Source: Vibrio lentus (lineage in GTDB: Bacteria; Pseudomonadota; Gammaproteobacteria; Enterobacterales; Vibrionaceae). From it: a DNA stretch of 64,000 nucleotides. The DNA is taken from NCBI RefSeq assembly GCF_002875945.1, contig NZ_MCZK01000101.1, positions 124,001 through 188,000 on the forward strand, given 5' to 3'. Positions 34,458-44,299 of this stretch are shown here, piece after piece. Positions within the stretch are counted from its first letter, which is position 1. Every line of letters begins with the position of its first letter. A program made the translations under genes and the position numbers. The notes beneath the pieces were generated by a model, which saw only the letters and a program-made list of their open reading frames with translations, was not told the DNA's origin and did not search any database.

Positions 34458-35078
34458 TTAAACCTCCTTCGGGTTTGCTAGGTGACCACTGGTATCGCCA
34501 GTAGGCTTCGCGTTTTTGTTCAGCTTAATCACGATGTTTGGCAGCGTTTCACTTGAAGATGGTAGTGGCGCTACATCTGCACCAGAACCGTACTTCTCGC
34601 GAAGTGTATTGATTTCACCAAACTCCAATGCACGAAGTGGGCAAGACTCAACACAGATAGGCTGTTTGCCTTCAGAAACACGTTGGTAACAACCATCGCA
34701 TTTAGTCATGTGACCTTTCTTCGCATTGTATTGTGGTGCGCCGTAAGGGCACGCATTGCTACAGTGCTGACAACCAATACACACACTTTCGTCAACCACA
34801 ACTAGGCCATCTTCGTCACGCTTGTGCATTGCGCCCGAAGGACACACTTTCACACATGCAGGGTTAGTACAGTGGTTACAAGCGATAGAAAGGTAGTAAG
34901 AAAAGACATCTTTCTGAACCCAGGTATCGCCATCTTGAGTGAAGCCACCACCGGCGTATTCGTATACGCGACGGTAGTTCGTTTTGATGTCTAGATCGTT
35001 ATAATCTTTACAAGCAAGCTGACAGGTTTTACAACCCGTGCATTTACTTGAATCAATGTAAAAGCCGTATTGTTTCAT
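34458..35078 (-). CDS. dmsB: DMSO reductase-type iron-sulfur subunit
   Basis: 206 residues carrying 16 cysteines in four ferredoxin-like groups: CTGCKTCQLAC (about 13-23), CNHCTNPACVKVC (about 67-79), CIGCQHCSNAC (about 98-108) and CDGCYQR with CVESC (about 124-145). These hold four [4Fe-4S] clusters that pass electrons from DmsC to DmsA. GAMHKRDEDGLV and YGAPQYN are usual in DmsB. It is 11 bases behind dmsA. Confidence 0.95.
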   Translation of the reverse strand: MKQYGFYIDSSKCTGCKTCQLACKDYNDLDIKTNYRRVYEYAGGGFTQDGDTWVQKDVFSYYLSIACNHCTNPACVKVCPSGAMHKRDEDGLVVVDESVCIGCQHCSNACPYGAPQYNAKKGHMTKCDGCYQRVSEGKQPICVESCPLRALEFGEINTLREKYGSGADVAPLPSSSETLPNIVIKLNKNAKPTGDTSGHLANPKEV

Positions 35079-35089
35079 TCCAACCTACC

Positions 35090-37528
35090 TTATGCTTTCT
35101 TTAGCGCTTTGATTTGAACTAGGTTTGTATGCTGAGGGTTACCCTTAGCAAGTGGGCTCGGGCGCTGAGTGGTCAGCACGTTAATAGAGCCTGCATGGTC
35201 GATCTTCTGACCATCTGGTGCGTACCATGCACCTTCGCCTAGTGCGACAACTCGAGGAAGGATCCTTGGTGTCACTTTCGCTGGAATATGAACTTCGCCA
35301 CGGTCGTTAAAAATACTCACCATGTCGCCGTTTTCGATACCACGTTCTTTCGCATCAATCGGGTTGATCCACAACTCTTGCGGTGCTGCTGCTTTGATCT
35401 CTGCAACGTTGCCGTAAGTGGAGTGAGTACGCGCCTTGTAGTGGAAGCCGGTTAGCTGAAGTGGGTACTTCGCAGCCAGTGGGTCGTTGTGACCTTCAAA
35501 AGAGTCCGCGTAAACGGGAAGTGGGTGAATTACTTCGTCTTCTTTCAGTTTCCAAGTCTTCGCGATATCAGCCAGTTGCTCCGAGTAGATCTCAATCTTG
35601 CCACTTGGTGTGGTCAGTGGGTTCGCTTCAGGATCTTTACGGAAATCTTCGTAAGCGATGTAGTGGTGGTCATAGCTACGTTTGTAGATACCCAGCTCTT
35701 TCATCTCTTCGAAGGTTGGCAGTGTTGGATCGTTCTTACGAGTTTCTGCGTAAAGGTGTTCAATCCATTGCTCTTGAGTACGGCCTTCTGTGAACTCTTT
35801 TTCTACGCCCATGCGCTTCGCCAGTTGAGAACACATCTCGTAGATAGATTTCGCTTCGAACTGAGGCTCAATCGCTTTTTGCGCGAAGATGAAGTAAGGC
35901 ATGTTCGCCGCTTTACCATCCATACACCAGTCGTCTTGCTCTGATGTTGTTAAATCAGGCAGGATGATATCGCCGTATTTCGCAGAAGAAGTCATGTGGT
36001 TATCGACTACAACAATCATTTCACACGCGGTATCGTCTTGAAGAATTTCGTGTGTTTTGTTGATGTCTGAGTGCTGGTTGATAATACAGTTACCTGCATA
36101 GTTCCAGATCATCTTGATTGGGTTTTTAAGGCGCTCTGCACCGCGAACACCATCAGTGATGTCAGTCATTTCATCGTGACGGTAAATCGCATCTGTCCAC
36201 ATGAACATTGAAATGGAAGTTTCAACTGGGTTTGGCACGGTAGGGAAGCGAACAAATGGAATATTGATGTCACTTTCACGAGCACCTGTAGAACCACCTG
36301 ATACACCAACAGAACCGGTTAGTAGCGACAGCATTGCGATTGCACGACAAGCTAGCTCACCGTTTGCAGTACGTTGCAGGCCCCAACCTTGGTGGATTGC
36401 ACACGGTTTTGCTGTGCCCATCTCACGACCAAGCTTAACGATGGTATCAACGGGAATACCTGTGATCTTAGAAGCCCACTCAGGCGTCTTCTCTACACCA
36501 TCTTCACCTAAACCTAGGATGTAAGATTTGTAGTCGCTGTTTTTAGGTGCTGATGCAGGAAGTGTCTTCTCGTCGTAACCAACACAGTATTTGTCTAGGA
36601 ATGGTTGATCGACAAGGTCTTCAGTGATCATCACATGTGCAAGACCGGCAACCAATGCGGCATCGGTAGAAGGGCGAATTGGGATCCATTGATCTTCACG
36701 GCCACCGGCAGTATCGGTGTAACGTGGATCGATGATGATCGTTCTTGCGTTTGATTTGTTTTTGCTTTCAACGTAGTGGTGGATCTGGCCGCCACCAGAC
36801 ATACGTGTCTCAGCTGGGTTGTTACCAAACTGAATGTTAAGCTTGGTGTTCTCTAGATCAGAGAAAGAGTTGTTGTTTGCCCAACCACCATAGGTGTAGC
36901 TCAAGCCTTTCGCGATTTGCGCTGTTGAGTAGTCACCGTAATGGTTTAGGTAACCACCACTTAGGTTCATTAGACGAGCAATCAGCGTTTGTGCTGGTGG
37001 CCAAGACTTAGTCACCGTACCGCCAAGTGTACCTGTACCGTAGTTTAGGTAGATGGTGTCGTTACCGTAGTCTTTGATAAGGCGTTGCATGGTGCCAGCA
37101 ATTTCATCGTATGCTTCTTCCCAGCTAATACGTTTGAATTTACCTTCACCACGTTTACCCACACGTTTCATTGGGTATTTCAGGCGATCTGGGTTGTAAA
37201 CACGGCGGCGCATAGAGCGACCACGTAGACAAGCACGAACTTGGTGCTGACCGTATTCGTCAGTACCTGTGTTGTCGGTTTCTACGTATTTGATTTCACC
37301 GTTTTGCACATGCATACGTAATGGGCAGCGAGAGCCACAGTTTACAGTACATGCACTCCATACGATTTTCTCATCCACACTCTCAGCAACCGCAGCCGCT
37401 ACTGGTTTGGATTTGAAAGGTAAAGCGATACCGCCCGCGAGTGCGGCTGCGCTACCTACCGCAGAAGAAGCTTTCATGAAGCCTCTTCGAGTAAGATTCA
37501 TTACCCCAGATTCTTTCTTATTCGTCAT
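35090..37528 (-). CDS. dmsA: DMSO/TMAO-type molybdopterin reductase catalytic subunit
   Basis: 812 residues with a Tat signal (LTRRGFMKASSAVG) cleaved after about residue 45. The N-terminal Cys motif (CTVNCGSRCPLRM, then CLRGR) binds FS0, NYAGNCIINQHSD and TTSEQDDWCMDG contact the bis-MGD cofactor, and the likely Mo ligand Ser is in HYGDYST. The substrate may be dimethyl sulfoxide or a similar S- or N-oxide. I start at ATG 37528; ATG 37501, directly before LTRRGF and behind GGGG, is an alternative. A perfect FNR site lies 78 bases upstream, fitting anaerobic induction. A TorD-like chaperone gene is divergent. Confidence 0.94.
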   Translation of the reverse strand: MTNKKESGVMNLTRRGFMKASSAVGSAAALAGGIALPFKSKPVAAAVAESVDEKIVWSACTVNCGSRCPLRMHVQNGEIKYVETDNTGTDEYGQHQVRACLRGRSMRRRVYNPDRLKYPMKRVGKRGEGKFKRISWEEAYDEIAGTMQRLIKDYGNDTIYLNYGTGTLGGTVTKSWPPAQTLIARLMNLSGGYLNHYGDYSTAQIAKGLSYTYGGWANNNSFSDLENTKLNIQFGNNPAETRMSGGGQIHHYVESKNKSNARTIIIDPRYTDTAGGREDQWIPIRPSTDAALVAGLAHVMITEDLVDQPFLDKYCVGYDEKTLPASAPKNSDYKSYILGLGEDGVEKTPEWASKITGIPVDTIVKLGREMGTAKPCAIHQGWGLQRTANGELACRAIAMLSLLTGSVGVSGGSTGARESDINIPFVRFPTVPNPVETSISMFMWTDAIYRHDEMTDITDGVRGAERLKNPIKMIWNYAGNCIINQHSDINKTHEILQDDTACEMIVVVDNHMTSSAKYGDIILPDLTTSEQDDWCMDGKAANMPYFIFAQKAIEPQFEAKSIYEMCSQLAKRMGVEKEFTEGRTQEQWIEHLYAETRKNDPTLPTFEEMKELGIYKRSYDHHYIAYEDFRKDPEANPLTTPSGKIEIYSEQLADIAKTWKLKEDEVIHPLPVYADSFEGHNDPLAAKYPLQLTGFHYKARTHSTYGNVAEIKAAAPQELWINPIDAKERGIENGDMVSIFNDRGEVHIPAKVTPRILPRVVALGEGAWYAPDGQKIDHAGSINVLTTQRPSPLAKGNPQHTNLVQIKALKKA

Positions 37529-37605
37529 TCTAAGATGCCTATTGTTATTGATGACTAGCACTTTATAGGTAGTTTGGTCTCTATGTTTTTATTTCTAATT
37601 ATTGA

Positions 37606-37619
37606 TTGATTGGCATCAA
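37606..37619. promoter_or_regulatory. FNR-binding site between dmsA and the TorD-like gene
   Basis: TTGATTGGCATCAA is a perfect match to the FNR consensus TTGAT-N4-ATCAA. It is 78 bases from the dmsA start and 108 from the TorD-like start and can activate either divergent unit under low oxygen. A weak NarP-like heptamer ATAGGTA (37565-37571) lies beside dmsA. Confidence 0.88.
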
Positions 37620-37726
37620 ATAAGATCGGAATTAAAATATTATGAATCGAATGTATAAAATAGATCAAAGAATCCAATCGTATTATTTATATAATTGTCG
37701 TTAAACCAATTACGGTATAAATAAGA

Positions 37727-38293
37727 ATGATTATTGATACGCATAAATTGCTCGGTTCATTATTTTATCAAGCAACTAATAAAGAACAGTTAATAGATAT
37801 TGTTCAGGCCTTAGTAGAGAGCCAAGTTTTATCAGAAGATTGTTTACTGGCACTCCAAAACGAACAGGAAGATGCACTAACTGCAGAGTTTAGTCGGCTG
37901 TTTGAAGGAGTTGGAGACATGCTAGCGCCACCTTGGGGCTCTGTTTATCTCGATAAAGACCGTATTGTGTTTGGCGCATCGACTGTAGAATATCGACAGT
38001 TTTTAGAATTGAATCATATAGAATTAGATACAGGCTTAAGAGAGCCTGAAGACCAATTTGGTTTAATGCTACTCGCACATGCGTATTTGTTAGAAAATAA
38101 TAATATTGATTCAGCTCGTGAATTATTAGAGTCTCATTTATTAACTTGGTCATCTGTTTATTTAGAAAAATTTAATTCAGCATCAGAGTTATCTTTTTAT
38201 AAGAAGCTATCAAGTGATGTAATAGATTGGCTTGAGCAATTAACATCTGAATATAATTTAAACGTTGCTACTAAAAAGTTATATATCGATTAA
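37727..38293 (+). CDS. TorD/DmsD-family redox enzyme maturation chaperone
   Basis: 188 residues, all-helical, with the family's EFSRLFEGVGDMLAPPWGSVYLD stretch (shown in part: LFEG and PPWGSVY at about 58-75) and EPEDQFGLMLLAH at about 105. Such proteins bind the Tat signal of molybdoenzymes until the cofactor is loaded. The divergent dmsA is the obvious client. Base composition is more AT-rich than in dmsABC. Its TAA overlaps the next ATG (TAATG), so it is coupled to the NapF-like gene. Confidence 0.85.
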   Translation: MIIDTHKLLGSLFYQATNKEQLIDIVQALVESQVLSEDCLLALQNEQEDALTAEFSRLFEGVGDMLAPPWGSVYLDKDRIVFGASTVEYRQFLELNHIELDTGLREPEDQFGLMLLAHAYLLENNNIDSARELLESHLLTWSSVYLEKFNSASELSFYKKLSSDVIDWLEQLTSEYNLNVATKKLYID

Positions 38294-38808
38294 TGTCTGA
38301 ACAAATAAATTCAAATAGGCGTGGTTTCTTAACTCGGCTCTCTAAACCGGTTAAAGCCGCCGCGAGTTATGAAGAGAAATCGCAGCGCCTACATGCAAGG
38401 CCACCAAGAGCTGTCGATGAGGTGCTGTTTGAGCGTCTTTGCGATGGTTGTGGTTTGTGCGAGCAAGCATGTCCAAATAGTGTCATTGAGATGCTAGAGG
38501 GCAGTGCGCTACTGAATTTGGATTACAACAGTTGTTCGCTGTGTGATAAGTGCAGCGAAGTATGCACGACTGGCGCACTTCATCAAACGGTCACGCCTTA
38601 TATCGACCTTAAGCCTAGCTTTGCGGATAGCTGTAACAACTACATGCAAATGGATTGCAATGCGTGCCAGACCGCTTGTTCAGCGGCTGCGATACACATC
38701 GAAGCTGGGGAGTTGCCTATGGTAGCTCAAGATAAGTGCAATGGCTGTGGAGAGTGCCGAAGCGCTTGTTATATTGGTTCCGTGACTCTGAACCTGACTC
38801 AACAGTAA
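38293..38808 (+). CDS. NapF-like ferredoxin-type protein
   Basis: 171 residues with three [4Fe-4S] motifs: CDGCGLCEQAC (about 51-61) followed by CSLCDKCSEVC (about 78-88), and CNGCGECRSAC near residue 150, plus a CNACQTAC element. The N-terminus NRRGFLTRLSKP resembles the start of NapF rather than a cleaved signal, so it is likely cytoplasmic. NapF helps NapA maturation; here no nap gene is nearby and the coupling to a TorD-like gene opposite dmsABC suggests service for the Dms enzyme (inference). Confidence 0.8.
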   Translation: MSEQINSNRRGFLTRLSKPVKAAASYEEKSQRLHARPPRAVDEVLFERLCDGCGLCEQACPNSVIEMLEGSALLNLDYNSCSLCDKCSEVCTTGALHQTVTPYIDLKPSFADSCNNYMQMDCNACQTACSAAAIHIEAGELPMVAQDKCNGCGECRSACYIGSVTLNLTQQ

Positions 38809-38896
38809 ACGTCAGGGTTTGCTTAGTGGGAACCAACAAGAAGGCTTTGGTTGAGTGATAGACGAGTCGTCTCAGATACCTAAAGACATGAATAGA

Positions 38897-38936
38897 AAAA
38901 GGGTCCGCATTCCTAAAGGAAGCGGATCCTTTTTTG
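38897..38936. terminator. Bidirectional terminator between the NapF-like gene and yfaE
   Basis: AAAAAGGGTCCGC and GCGGATCCTTTTTT pair with one G-T position; the loop holds a further TTCC/GGAA mini-stem. A and T runs suit both sides. Confidence 0.85.
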
Positions 38937-38982
38937 ATTCTTATTGACGATATTCGAGCAAAGCGACCTAAAGCCAGTTGGC

Positions 38983-39261
38983 TTATGCGCGTTTTTGCTT
39001 GTTTCTATGAATCACGTTACTCAGCGACAAATCAGTTTTTGCTTTGCAGATGCACGGCAAAATCTCGTCGCCTTGTGTGTAAGCCATAGCAAAACCAACG
39101 TACTCAACTTCACCAGAATCCAACGTGCAACGACATGCGCCACAGTGCCCATCTCGGCAGTTGTATTCTGGTTCTAAGCCCGCTTGTTCCATTGTTTCCA
39201 ATAGAGTATTCGACGGGTTAGATTCAATCGAAGTCAGCTTGTTGATTTTGATTGTTGGCAT
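38983..39261 (-). CDS. yfaE: Class I ribonucleotide reductase maintenance ferredoxin YfaE
   Basis: 92 residues, one plant-type [2Fe-2S] domain: cysteines in YNCRDGHCGACRC and the last in LPCICKA. YfaE supplies electrons to rebuild the diferric-tyrosyl cofactor of NrdB. Its ATG overlaps the nrdB stop by one base (TAATG), so the two are translationally coupled, as in E. coli nrdAB-yfaE. Confidence 0.95.
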   Translation of the reverse strand: MPTIKINKLTSIESNPSNTLLETMEQAGLEPEYNCRDGHCGACRCTLDSGEVEYVGFAMAYTQGDEILPCICKAKTDLSLSNVIHRNKQKRA

Positions 39262-40394
39262 TACAGCTCAAATCCTTCAAAGTCGTCAGCTTTTACTTCG
39301 TTGTCGATTTGACCAACTAGGTAAGAACTGATTTCAGCTTCTTGTGGAGCAACTTGTACGTTATCTGAAGATAGCCATGCGTTGATCCATGGGATTGGGT
39401 TCGATGTTGCTTCTGGGTAAGCAGTACCTAAACCAACCGCTTGCATACGGATATTGGTAATGTATTCAACGTATTGGCAAAGAATGTCTTTGTTCAGACC
39501 AATCATCGAGCCATCTTTGAATAGGTATTCTGCCCACTCTTTTTCTTGCTCTGCCGCTTCTTTGAATAGGTCGAAACACTCTTGCTTACACTCTTCAGCG
39601 ATCTGCATGAATTCGAAGTCATCTTGGCCATTACGCAGCAAGTTGATCATGTGCTGTGTACCAGTAAGGTGAAGTGCTTCATCACGAGCGATTAGCTTGA
39701 TGATCTTCGCGTTACCTTCCATTAGCTCGCGTTCAGCGAATGCGAATGAACATGCAAAACTCACGTAGAAACGAATCGCTTCCAGTGCGTTTACAGACAT
39801 TAGACATACGTAAAGCTTCTTCTTCAGGTCGTGAAGTGAAATCTTAACGTCTTCGCCGTTGATGTTGTGGTTGCCTTCACCGTAGCGGTGGTAGTCAGCC
39901 GTCAGCTTGATCAAATCGTCGTAGTAAAACGCGATGTCTTTCGCACGCTTTAGGATCTCTTCGTTTTCAACGATGTCGTCAAATACTACGCCTGGATCAT
40001 TCACGATGTTACGGATGATGTGCGTGTATGAACGAGAGTGAATCGTTTCAGAGAATGACCATGTCTCAATCCAAGTTTCAACTTCTGGCAGTGATACCAA
40101 AGGAAGTAGGGCAACGTTAGGGCTGCGGCCTTGGATAGAATCTAGAAGTGTTTGGTACTTCAGGTTAGAGATGAAGATGTGCTTTTCATGCTCAGGAAGC
40201 TTGTTGTAGTCGATACGGTCGCTAGACACGTCTACTTCTTCTGGACGCCAGAAGAAAGAAAGCTGCTTTTCGATCAACTTTTCGAAGATTTCGAATTTCT
40301 GTTGGTCGTAACGTGCAACGTTTACCGACTGACCCAAGAACATTGGTTCTTTTAGTTGGTCATTTTTTTGTTGAGAAAAAGTACTGTAAGCCAT
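39261..40394 (-). CDS. nrdB: Class Ia ribonucleotide reductase beta subunit
   Basis: 377 residues. NrdB carries the diiron site and tyrosyl radical. Visible ligands are Glu in MEGNAKI and [13 protein letters not shown] (Glu and His), with [11 protein letters not shown] and [15 protein letters not shown] in the helices. The C-terminal tail ends DDFEGFEL, the peptide that docks on NrdA. It is 101 bases behind nrdA, in one operon. Confidence 0.97.
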   Translation of the reverse strand: MAYSTFSQQKNDQLKEPMFLGQSVNVARYDQQKFEIFEKLIEKQLSFFWRPEEVDVSSDRIDYNKLPEHEKHIFISNLKYQTLLDSIQGRSPNVALLPLVSLPEVETWIETWSFSETIHSRSYTHIIRNIVNDPGVVFDDIVENEEILKRAKDIAFYYDDLIKLTADYHRYGEGNHNINGEDVKISLHDLKKKLYVCLMSVNALEAIRFYVSFACSFAFAERELMEGNAKIIKLIARDEALHLTGTQHMINLLRNGQDDFEFMQIAEECKQECFDLFKEAAEQEKEWAEYLFKDGSMIGLNKDILCQYVEYITNIRMQAVGLGTAYPEATSNPIPWINAWLSSDNVQVAPQEAEISSYLVGQIDNEVKADDFEGFEL

Positions 40395-40495
40395 AAATGC
40401 CTCAAATCCTTTAAGGACCCGTAATAAAACGAACCCTGTTAATGCTTTAAACCCAGAGAAGATAACTTCTCTGGGGTCTTAATGTTTATTGCGGT

Positions 40496-42778
40496 TTAGA
40501 TCTTACAACCGCCGCCTTCACAATCTTCTTCCGGCACTTGAACTGCATCGCCTTGGTCGTCTTTAGCACCATCACGAGTGTTATGGTAGTAAAGCGTCTT
40601 AACACCGTACTTGTACGCTGTTAGCAAGTCTTTAAGCAGCTGCTTCATTGGTACCTTACCGCTGTCGTAAACACTTGGATCATAGTTAGTGTTTGCAGAG
40701 ATAGCTTGGTCAACGAATTTTTGCATGATACCCACTAAGTGAAGGTAACCATCGTTAGTACCAATGTTCCAAAGTAGCTCGTAGTTCTCTTTAAGATTTA
40801 GGAAATCAGGAACCACTTGCTTCAGGATGCCGTCTTTCGACGCTTTAACTGATACGTAACCACGAGGTGGTTCGATACCGTTAGTCGCGTTCGAGATTTG
40901 AGACGAAGTCTCAGAAGGCATAAGCGCTGTCAGTGTAGAGTTACGTAGGCCGTGCTCCATGATCTCTTCACGTAGCGTGTCCCAATCATAGTGCAGTGGC
41001 TCTTCACATACTAAGTCGATATCTTTTTTGTAAGTATCGATTGGCAGTAGGCCTTTCGCGTAGTTGGTTTCGTGGAAAGATGGGCAACGGCCTTGCTCTT
41101 TCGCTAGGTCAACAGACGCTTTTAGCAAGTGGTATTGAATTGCTTCAAAAGTACGGTGAGTCAGGCCATTTGCGCTGCCATCAGAATACTTAACACCATT
41201 CTTCGCTAGGTAGTATGCGTAGTTGATTACACCCACACCTAGAGTACGACGGTTCATTGTCGACTTACGTGCTGCTGGAAGCGGGTAGTCTTGGTAATCA
41301 AGTAGTGCATCTAGAGCACGAACAACCAATTCAGAAAGCTCAGCCAGATCGTCTAACTCGTTGATTGCGCCTAGGTTAAACGCTGAAAGCGTACATAGTG
41401 CAATCTCACCTTCGTCATCTTCTACGTTAGAAAGCGGCTTAGTTGGTAGCGCGATTTCTAGACATAGGTTCGATTGACGAACAGGAGCTACTTCAGAATC
41501 AAACGGGCTGTGTGTATTACAGTGGTCAACGTTCTGAATGTAGATACGACCAGTAGAAGCACGCTCTTGCATTAGCAGAGAGAATAGCTCAACGGCTTTA
41601 ACCGTTTCACGCTTCACTGAAGGATCGTTTTCGTACTTAACGTAAAGTGCTTCAAAACGCTCTTGGTTTTCGAAGAACGCGTCGTAAAGGCCAGGTACGT
41701 CAGAAGGTGAGAACAGGCTGATGTTGCCACCTTGAACAAGACGAGAGTACATAAGCTTGTTCAGCTGTACGCCGTAGTCCATGTGACGAACACGGTTCTC
41801 TTCAACTCCGCGGTTGTTTTTCAGTACTAATAGAGACTGAACTTCACCGTGCCATAGTGGGTAGAACACGGTTGCTGCGCCGCCACGAACACCACCTTGA
41901 GAACAACATTTTACTGCTGTTTGGAAGTATTTGTAGAAAGGGATACAGCCAGTATGGAACGCTTCACCATTACGGATTTCAGAACCAAGCGCACGGATAC
42001 GACCTGCGTTGATACCAATACCAGCACGTTGAGATACGTAACGAACAATAGAGCTTGCTGTTGCGTTGATAGAATCAAGGCTGTCACCACACTCAATCAG
42101 TACACATGAACTGAATTGACGAGTAGGCGTACGTACACCAGACATAATTGGTGTAGGTAGAGAAATCTTAAACGTAGACGAGGCGTCGTAAAAACGTTTG
42201 ATGTAATCCAGACGAGTTGATTTCGGGTATTTACCGAATAAACACGCAGCAACTAGGATGTAAAGGAACTGAGCACTCTCGTAGATTTCTTTTGTTACAC
42301 GGTTTTGCACGAAGTATTTACCTTCAAGCTGCTTAACCGCTGCGTAAGAAAAGTTTAAGTCACGCTTGTGGTCGATGTACGCGTCAAGCTCTTCGAATTC
42401 AGCTTTCGTGTAGTCTTCCATAAGGTGGCTATCGTATTTACCCATATCAACCAGTTTTGCAACGTGGTCATAAAGAGCAGGCGGCTCGTATTCACCGTAC
42501 GCTTTTTTACGTAGGTGGAACACTGACAGACGTGCTGCTAGATATTGGTAATCAGGAGTCTCTTCAGAGATTAAATCCGCTGCTGACTTGATGATTGTCT
42601 CATGAATGTCAGTCGTGGTAATGCCATCGTAAAACTGAATGTGAGCTTTCAATTCTACTTGTGATACAGAAACATTGTGCAAGCCTTCAGCTGCCCATGT
42701 GATCACTCGATGGATTTTCTCTAAATCGATCGTTTCTTTGCGCCCGTTACGCTTGGTAACAGTAAGTTGTTGGTTCAT
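40496..42778 (-). CDS. nrdA: Class Ia ribonucleotide reductase alpha subunit
   Basis: 760 residues from ATG 42778; a longer TTG frame to 42799 has no family match. The N-terminal ATP-cone (about 1-90: VTKRNGRKETIDLEKI) senses dATP/ATP; active-site cysteines are in QFSSCVLIECGDS and ALCTLSAFNLG; radical-transfer tyrosines lie near the end, and the tail CEGGGCKI is the thioredoxin/glutaredoxin-reduced pair. It reduces ribonucleoside diphosphates. A perfect DnaA box is 203 bases upstream. Confidence 0.97.
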   Translation of the reverse strand: MNQQLTVTKRNGRKETIDLEKIHRVITWAAEGLHNVSVSQVELKAHIQFYDGITTTDIHETIIKSAADLISEETPDYQYLAARLSVFHLRKKAYGEYEPPALYDHVAKLVDMGKYDSHLMEDYTKAEFEELDAYIDHKRDLNFSYAAVKQLEGKYFVQNRVTKEIYESAQFLYILVAACLFGKYPKSTRLDYIKRFYDASSTFKISLPTPIMSGVRTPTRQFSSCVLIECGDSLDSINATASSIVRYVSQRAGIGINAGRIRALGSEIRNGEAFHTGCIPFYKYFQTAVKCCSQGGVRGGAATVFYPLWHGEVQSLLVLKNNRGVEENRVRHMDYGVQLNKLMYSRLVQGGNISLFSPSDVPGLYDAFFENQERFEALYVKYENDPSVKRETVKAVELFSLLMQERASTGRIYIQNVDHCNTHSPFDSEVAPVRQSNLCLEIALPTKPLSNVEDDEGEIALCTLSAFNLGAINELDDLAELSELVVRALDALLDYQDYPLPAARKSTMNRRTLGVGVINYAYYLAKNGVKYSDGSANGLTHRTFEAIQYHLLKASVDLAKEQGRCPSFHETNYAKGLLPIDTYKKDIDLVCEEPLHYDWDTLREEIMEHGLRNSTLTALMPSETSSQISNATNGIEPPRGYVSVKASKDGILKQVVPDFLNLKENYELLWNIGTNDGYLHLVGIMQKFVDQAISANTNYDPSVYDSGKVPMKQLLKDLLTAYKYGVKTLYYHNTRDGAKDDQGDAVQVPEEDCEGGGCKI

Positions 42779-43294
42779 TCTGCTTAATTTCCCTAACAAA
42801 ACTGAACAAGGCCGTGTTTTTGTGTATTTCTGTGTAATTTTTGTAAATTACGTTTCGGCTTTGTGATCTTGGTCTACCCATACATTGTAGTTCAAACACA
42901 ACATATGGGGGTCATTTGTTTGTTGGGTTACAAGATAGTGCTACAACTGATATTTTTCAAGGTAAAGAAATTGGGTTGCTTGTGGATAAGTGGTGGATTA
43001 AAAAAAACTGTAAGTGACCACTAACTGATGAGGTTAGATGTGACTTGATTGTATAAAAGCCGCCTTTTAAGGATGCTTTATTTTTGCACTCCCATAAAAA
43101 AAAATCCCTTGATCTTTGAGCAAAATGGGCGATGGATTTTAGGTGATTAAATTTAAATCGAGGTGGTCAAAATGGAAGCTGGCGCACGAAATTTAGACTG
43201 AAAAAAGTCGCAAACTTATGTTAATTGCAACTCTTTTCATGGGTCTTTTTTATAAAAGATTTTACGGTAGGGATACTGGTAGATGCACGAATAT
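42779..43294. other. Control region upstream of nrdA
   Basis: 516 bases without a gene. It holds a perfect DnaA box at 42981-42989. ACACAACATATGGGG (42896-42910) resembles an NrdR box, and a poorer element starts 32 bases further at about 42928, the usual NrdR spacing; the second half is weak, so I only note it. The ubiG side shows no clear terminator. Confidence 0.45.
42981..42989 (-). promoter_or_regulatory. DnaA box upstream of nrdAB
   Basis: The minus strand reads TTATCCACA, the strongest DnaA box consensus. It is 203 bases upstream of nrdA. In E. coli DnaA binds boxes in the nrdA promoter and links dNTP supply to replication; the same link is likely here. A second, weaker match (GGTGGATTA) follows within 10 bases. 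Confidence 0.75.
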
Positions 43295-44008
43295 TTATTG
43301 GGCGAAATTTTGAGTGTGAACGATGTAATTCACATCGACATTCGACCCTAAACGATACGTGTCTGTTAGTGGGTTGTAATGCAGCCCAGTAATACCTAAC
43401 TCTTGTAGAGGCGTATTGTCGATCATCTTGATGAGTTCAGCTGGTCGAATGAACTTTTCGTGGTCGTGAGTACCTTCAGGCACAATCTTAAGAAGCTTCT
43501 CTGCACCAACAATCGCAAACAGGTAAGACTTAAAGTTTCGGTTCAATGTCGAGAAGAACACATGGCCACCTGGTTTAACCAACTTTGAACAAGCCGAGAT
43601 AACCGATTGTGGGTCAGGAACGTGCTCTAGCATTTCCATGCACGTCACCACATCGTAAGTTTGTGGGTTTTGCTCTGCATGGTCTTCAATGGTGCTTTGG
43701 ATGTAATCTAGCTTGGTGCCGGTTTCTAATGCGTGTAGACGAGCGACTTCTAGCGGTTCTTTACCCATATCTAGGCCGGTAACTAATGCACCCTCTACAG
43801 CCATGCTCTCAGCCAAAATACCGCCACCGCAGCCAACATCGAGAACTTTCTTGCCAAATAGGCCTTCGGTTTTCTCTAGCACGTAATTTAGGCGCAGCGG
43901 ATTGATTTGATGTAGTGGCTTAAACTCGCCTTCTAGATCCCACCAGCGCGACGCCATGTCTTCGAATTTTTTGATTTCTGCTGGGTCTACGTTCTGTGAT
44001 TTAGTCAT
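43295..44008 (-). CDS. ubiG: Ubiquinone biosynthesis O-methyltransferase
   Basis: 237 residues. Class I SAM methyltransferase fold with [16 protein letters not shown] (motif I), [12 protein letters not shown] and [13 protein letters not shown]; the N-terminal [23 protein letters not shown] is characteristic of UbiG. It performs both O-methylations of ubiquinone synthesis. Start ATG 44008 follows family length; ATG 44017 and a longer frame to 44125 are less likely. It is divergent from gyrA, as in E. coli. Confidence 0.95.
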   Translation of the reverse strand: MTKSQNVDPAEIKKFEDMASRWWDLEGEFKPLHQINPLRLNYVLEKTEGLFGKKVLDVGCGGGILAESMAVEGALVTGLDMGKEPLEVARLHALETGTKLDYIQSTIEDHAEQNPQTYDVVTCMEMLEHVPDPQSVISACSKLVKPGGHVFFSTLNRNFKSYLFAIVGAEKLLKIVPEGTHDHEKFIRPAELIKMIDNTPLQELGITGLHYNPLTDTYRLGSNVDVNYIVHTQNFAQ

Positions 44009-44299
44009 AATCGGCATTTCCAAGTTAAATAATGCATCCATGAAATTGCAGGCATTATAACTTGCCTTTTCCTGCTGACCAGAAGATCTACAATTTTGCG
44101 AGTTTATTGGGTGTAAAGTGACCATGTTTCAGCAAGATATGACGCTGAGGTGCAATTTCTCATCAATAGATTGGCTACAAGGGTCACAAGATGGTAAAAG
44201 GAGAGGGAAAGTGATGCCTCCGTAGGTAAATTTGTGTTATATTTTTCGGTCTTATACGTATTCAAAAATACGATCTGACTATAGAGGGAAAATGGCTCT

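Noticed and set aside
37556..37571. NarP 7-2-7 site next to dmsA
   Set aside because: Only one heptamer fits well (ATAGGTA); the other matches at 5 of 7 positions, too weak to call.
42779..42799. Longer nrdA start at TTG 42799
   Set aside because: The extra residues MLGKLSR do not belong to NrdA N-termini and the TTG has no ribosome site.
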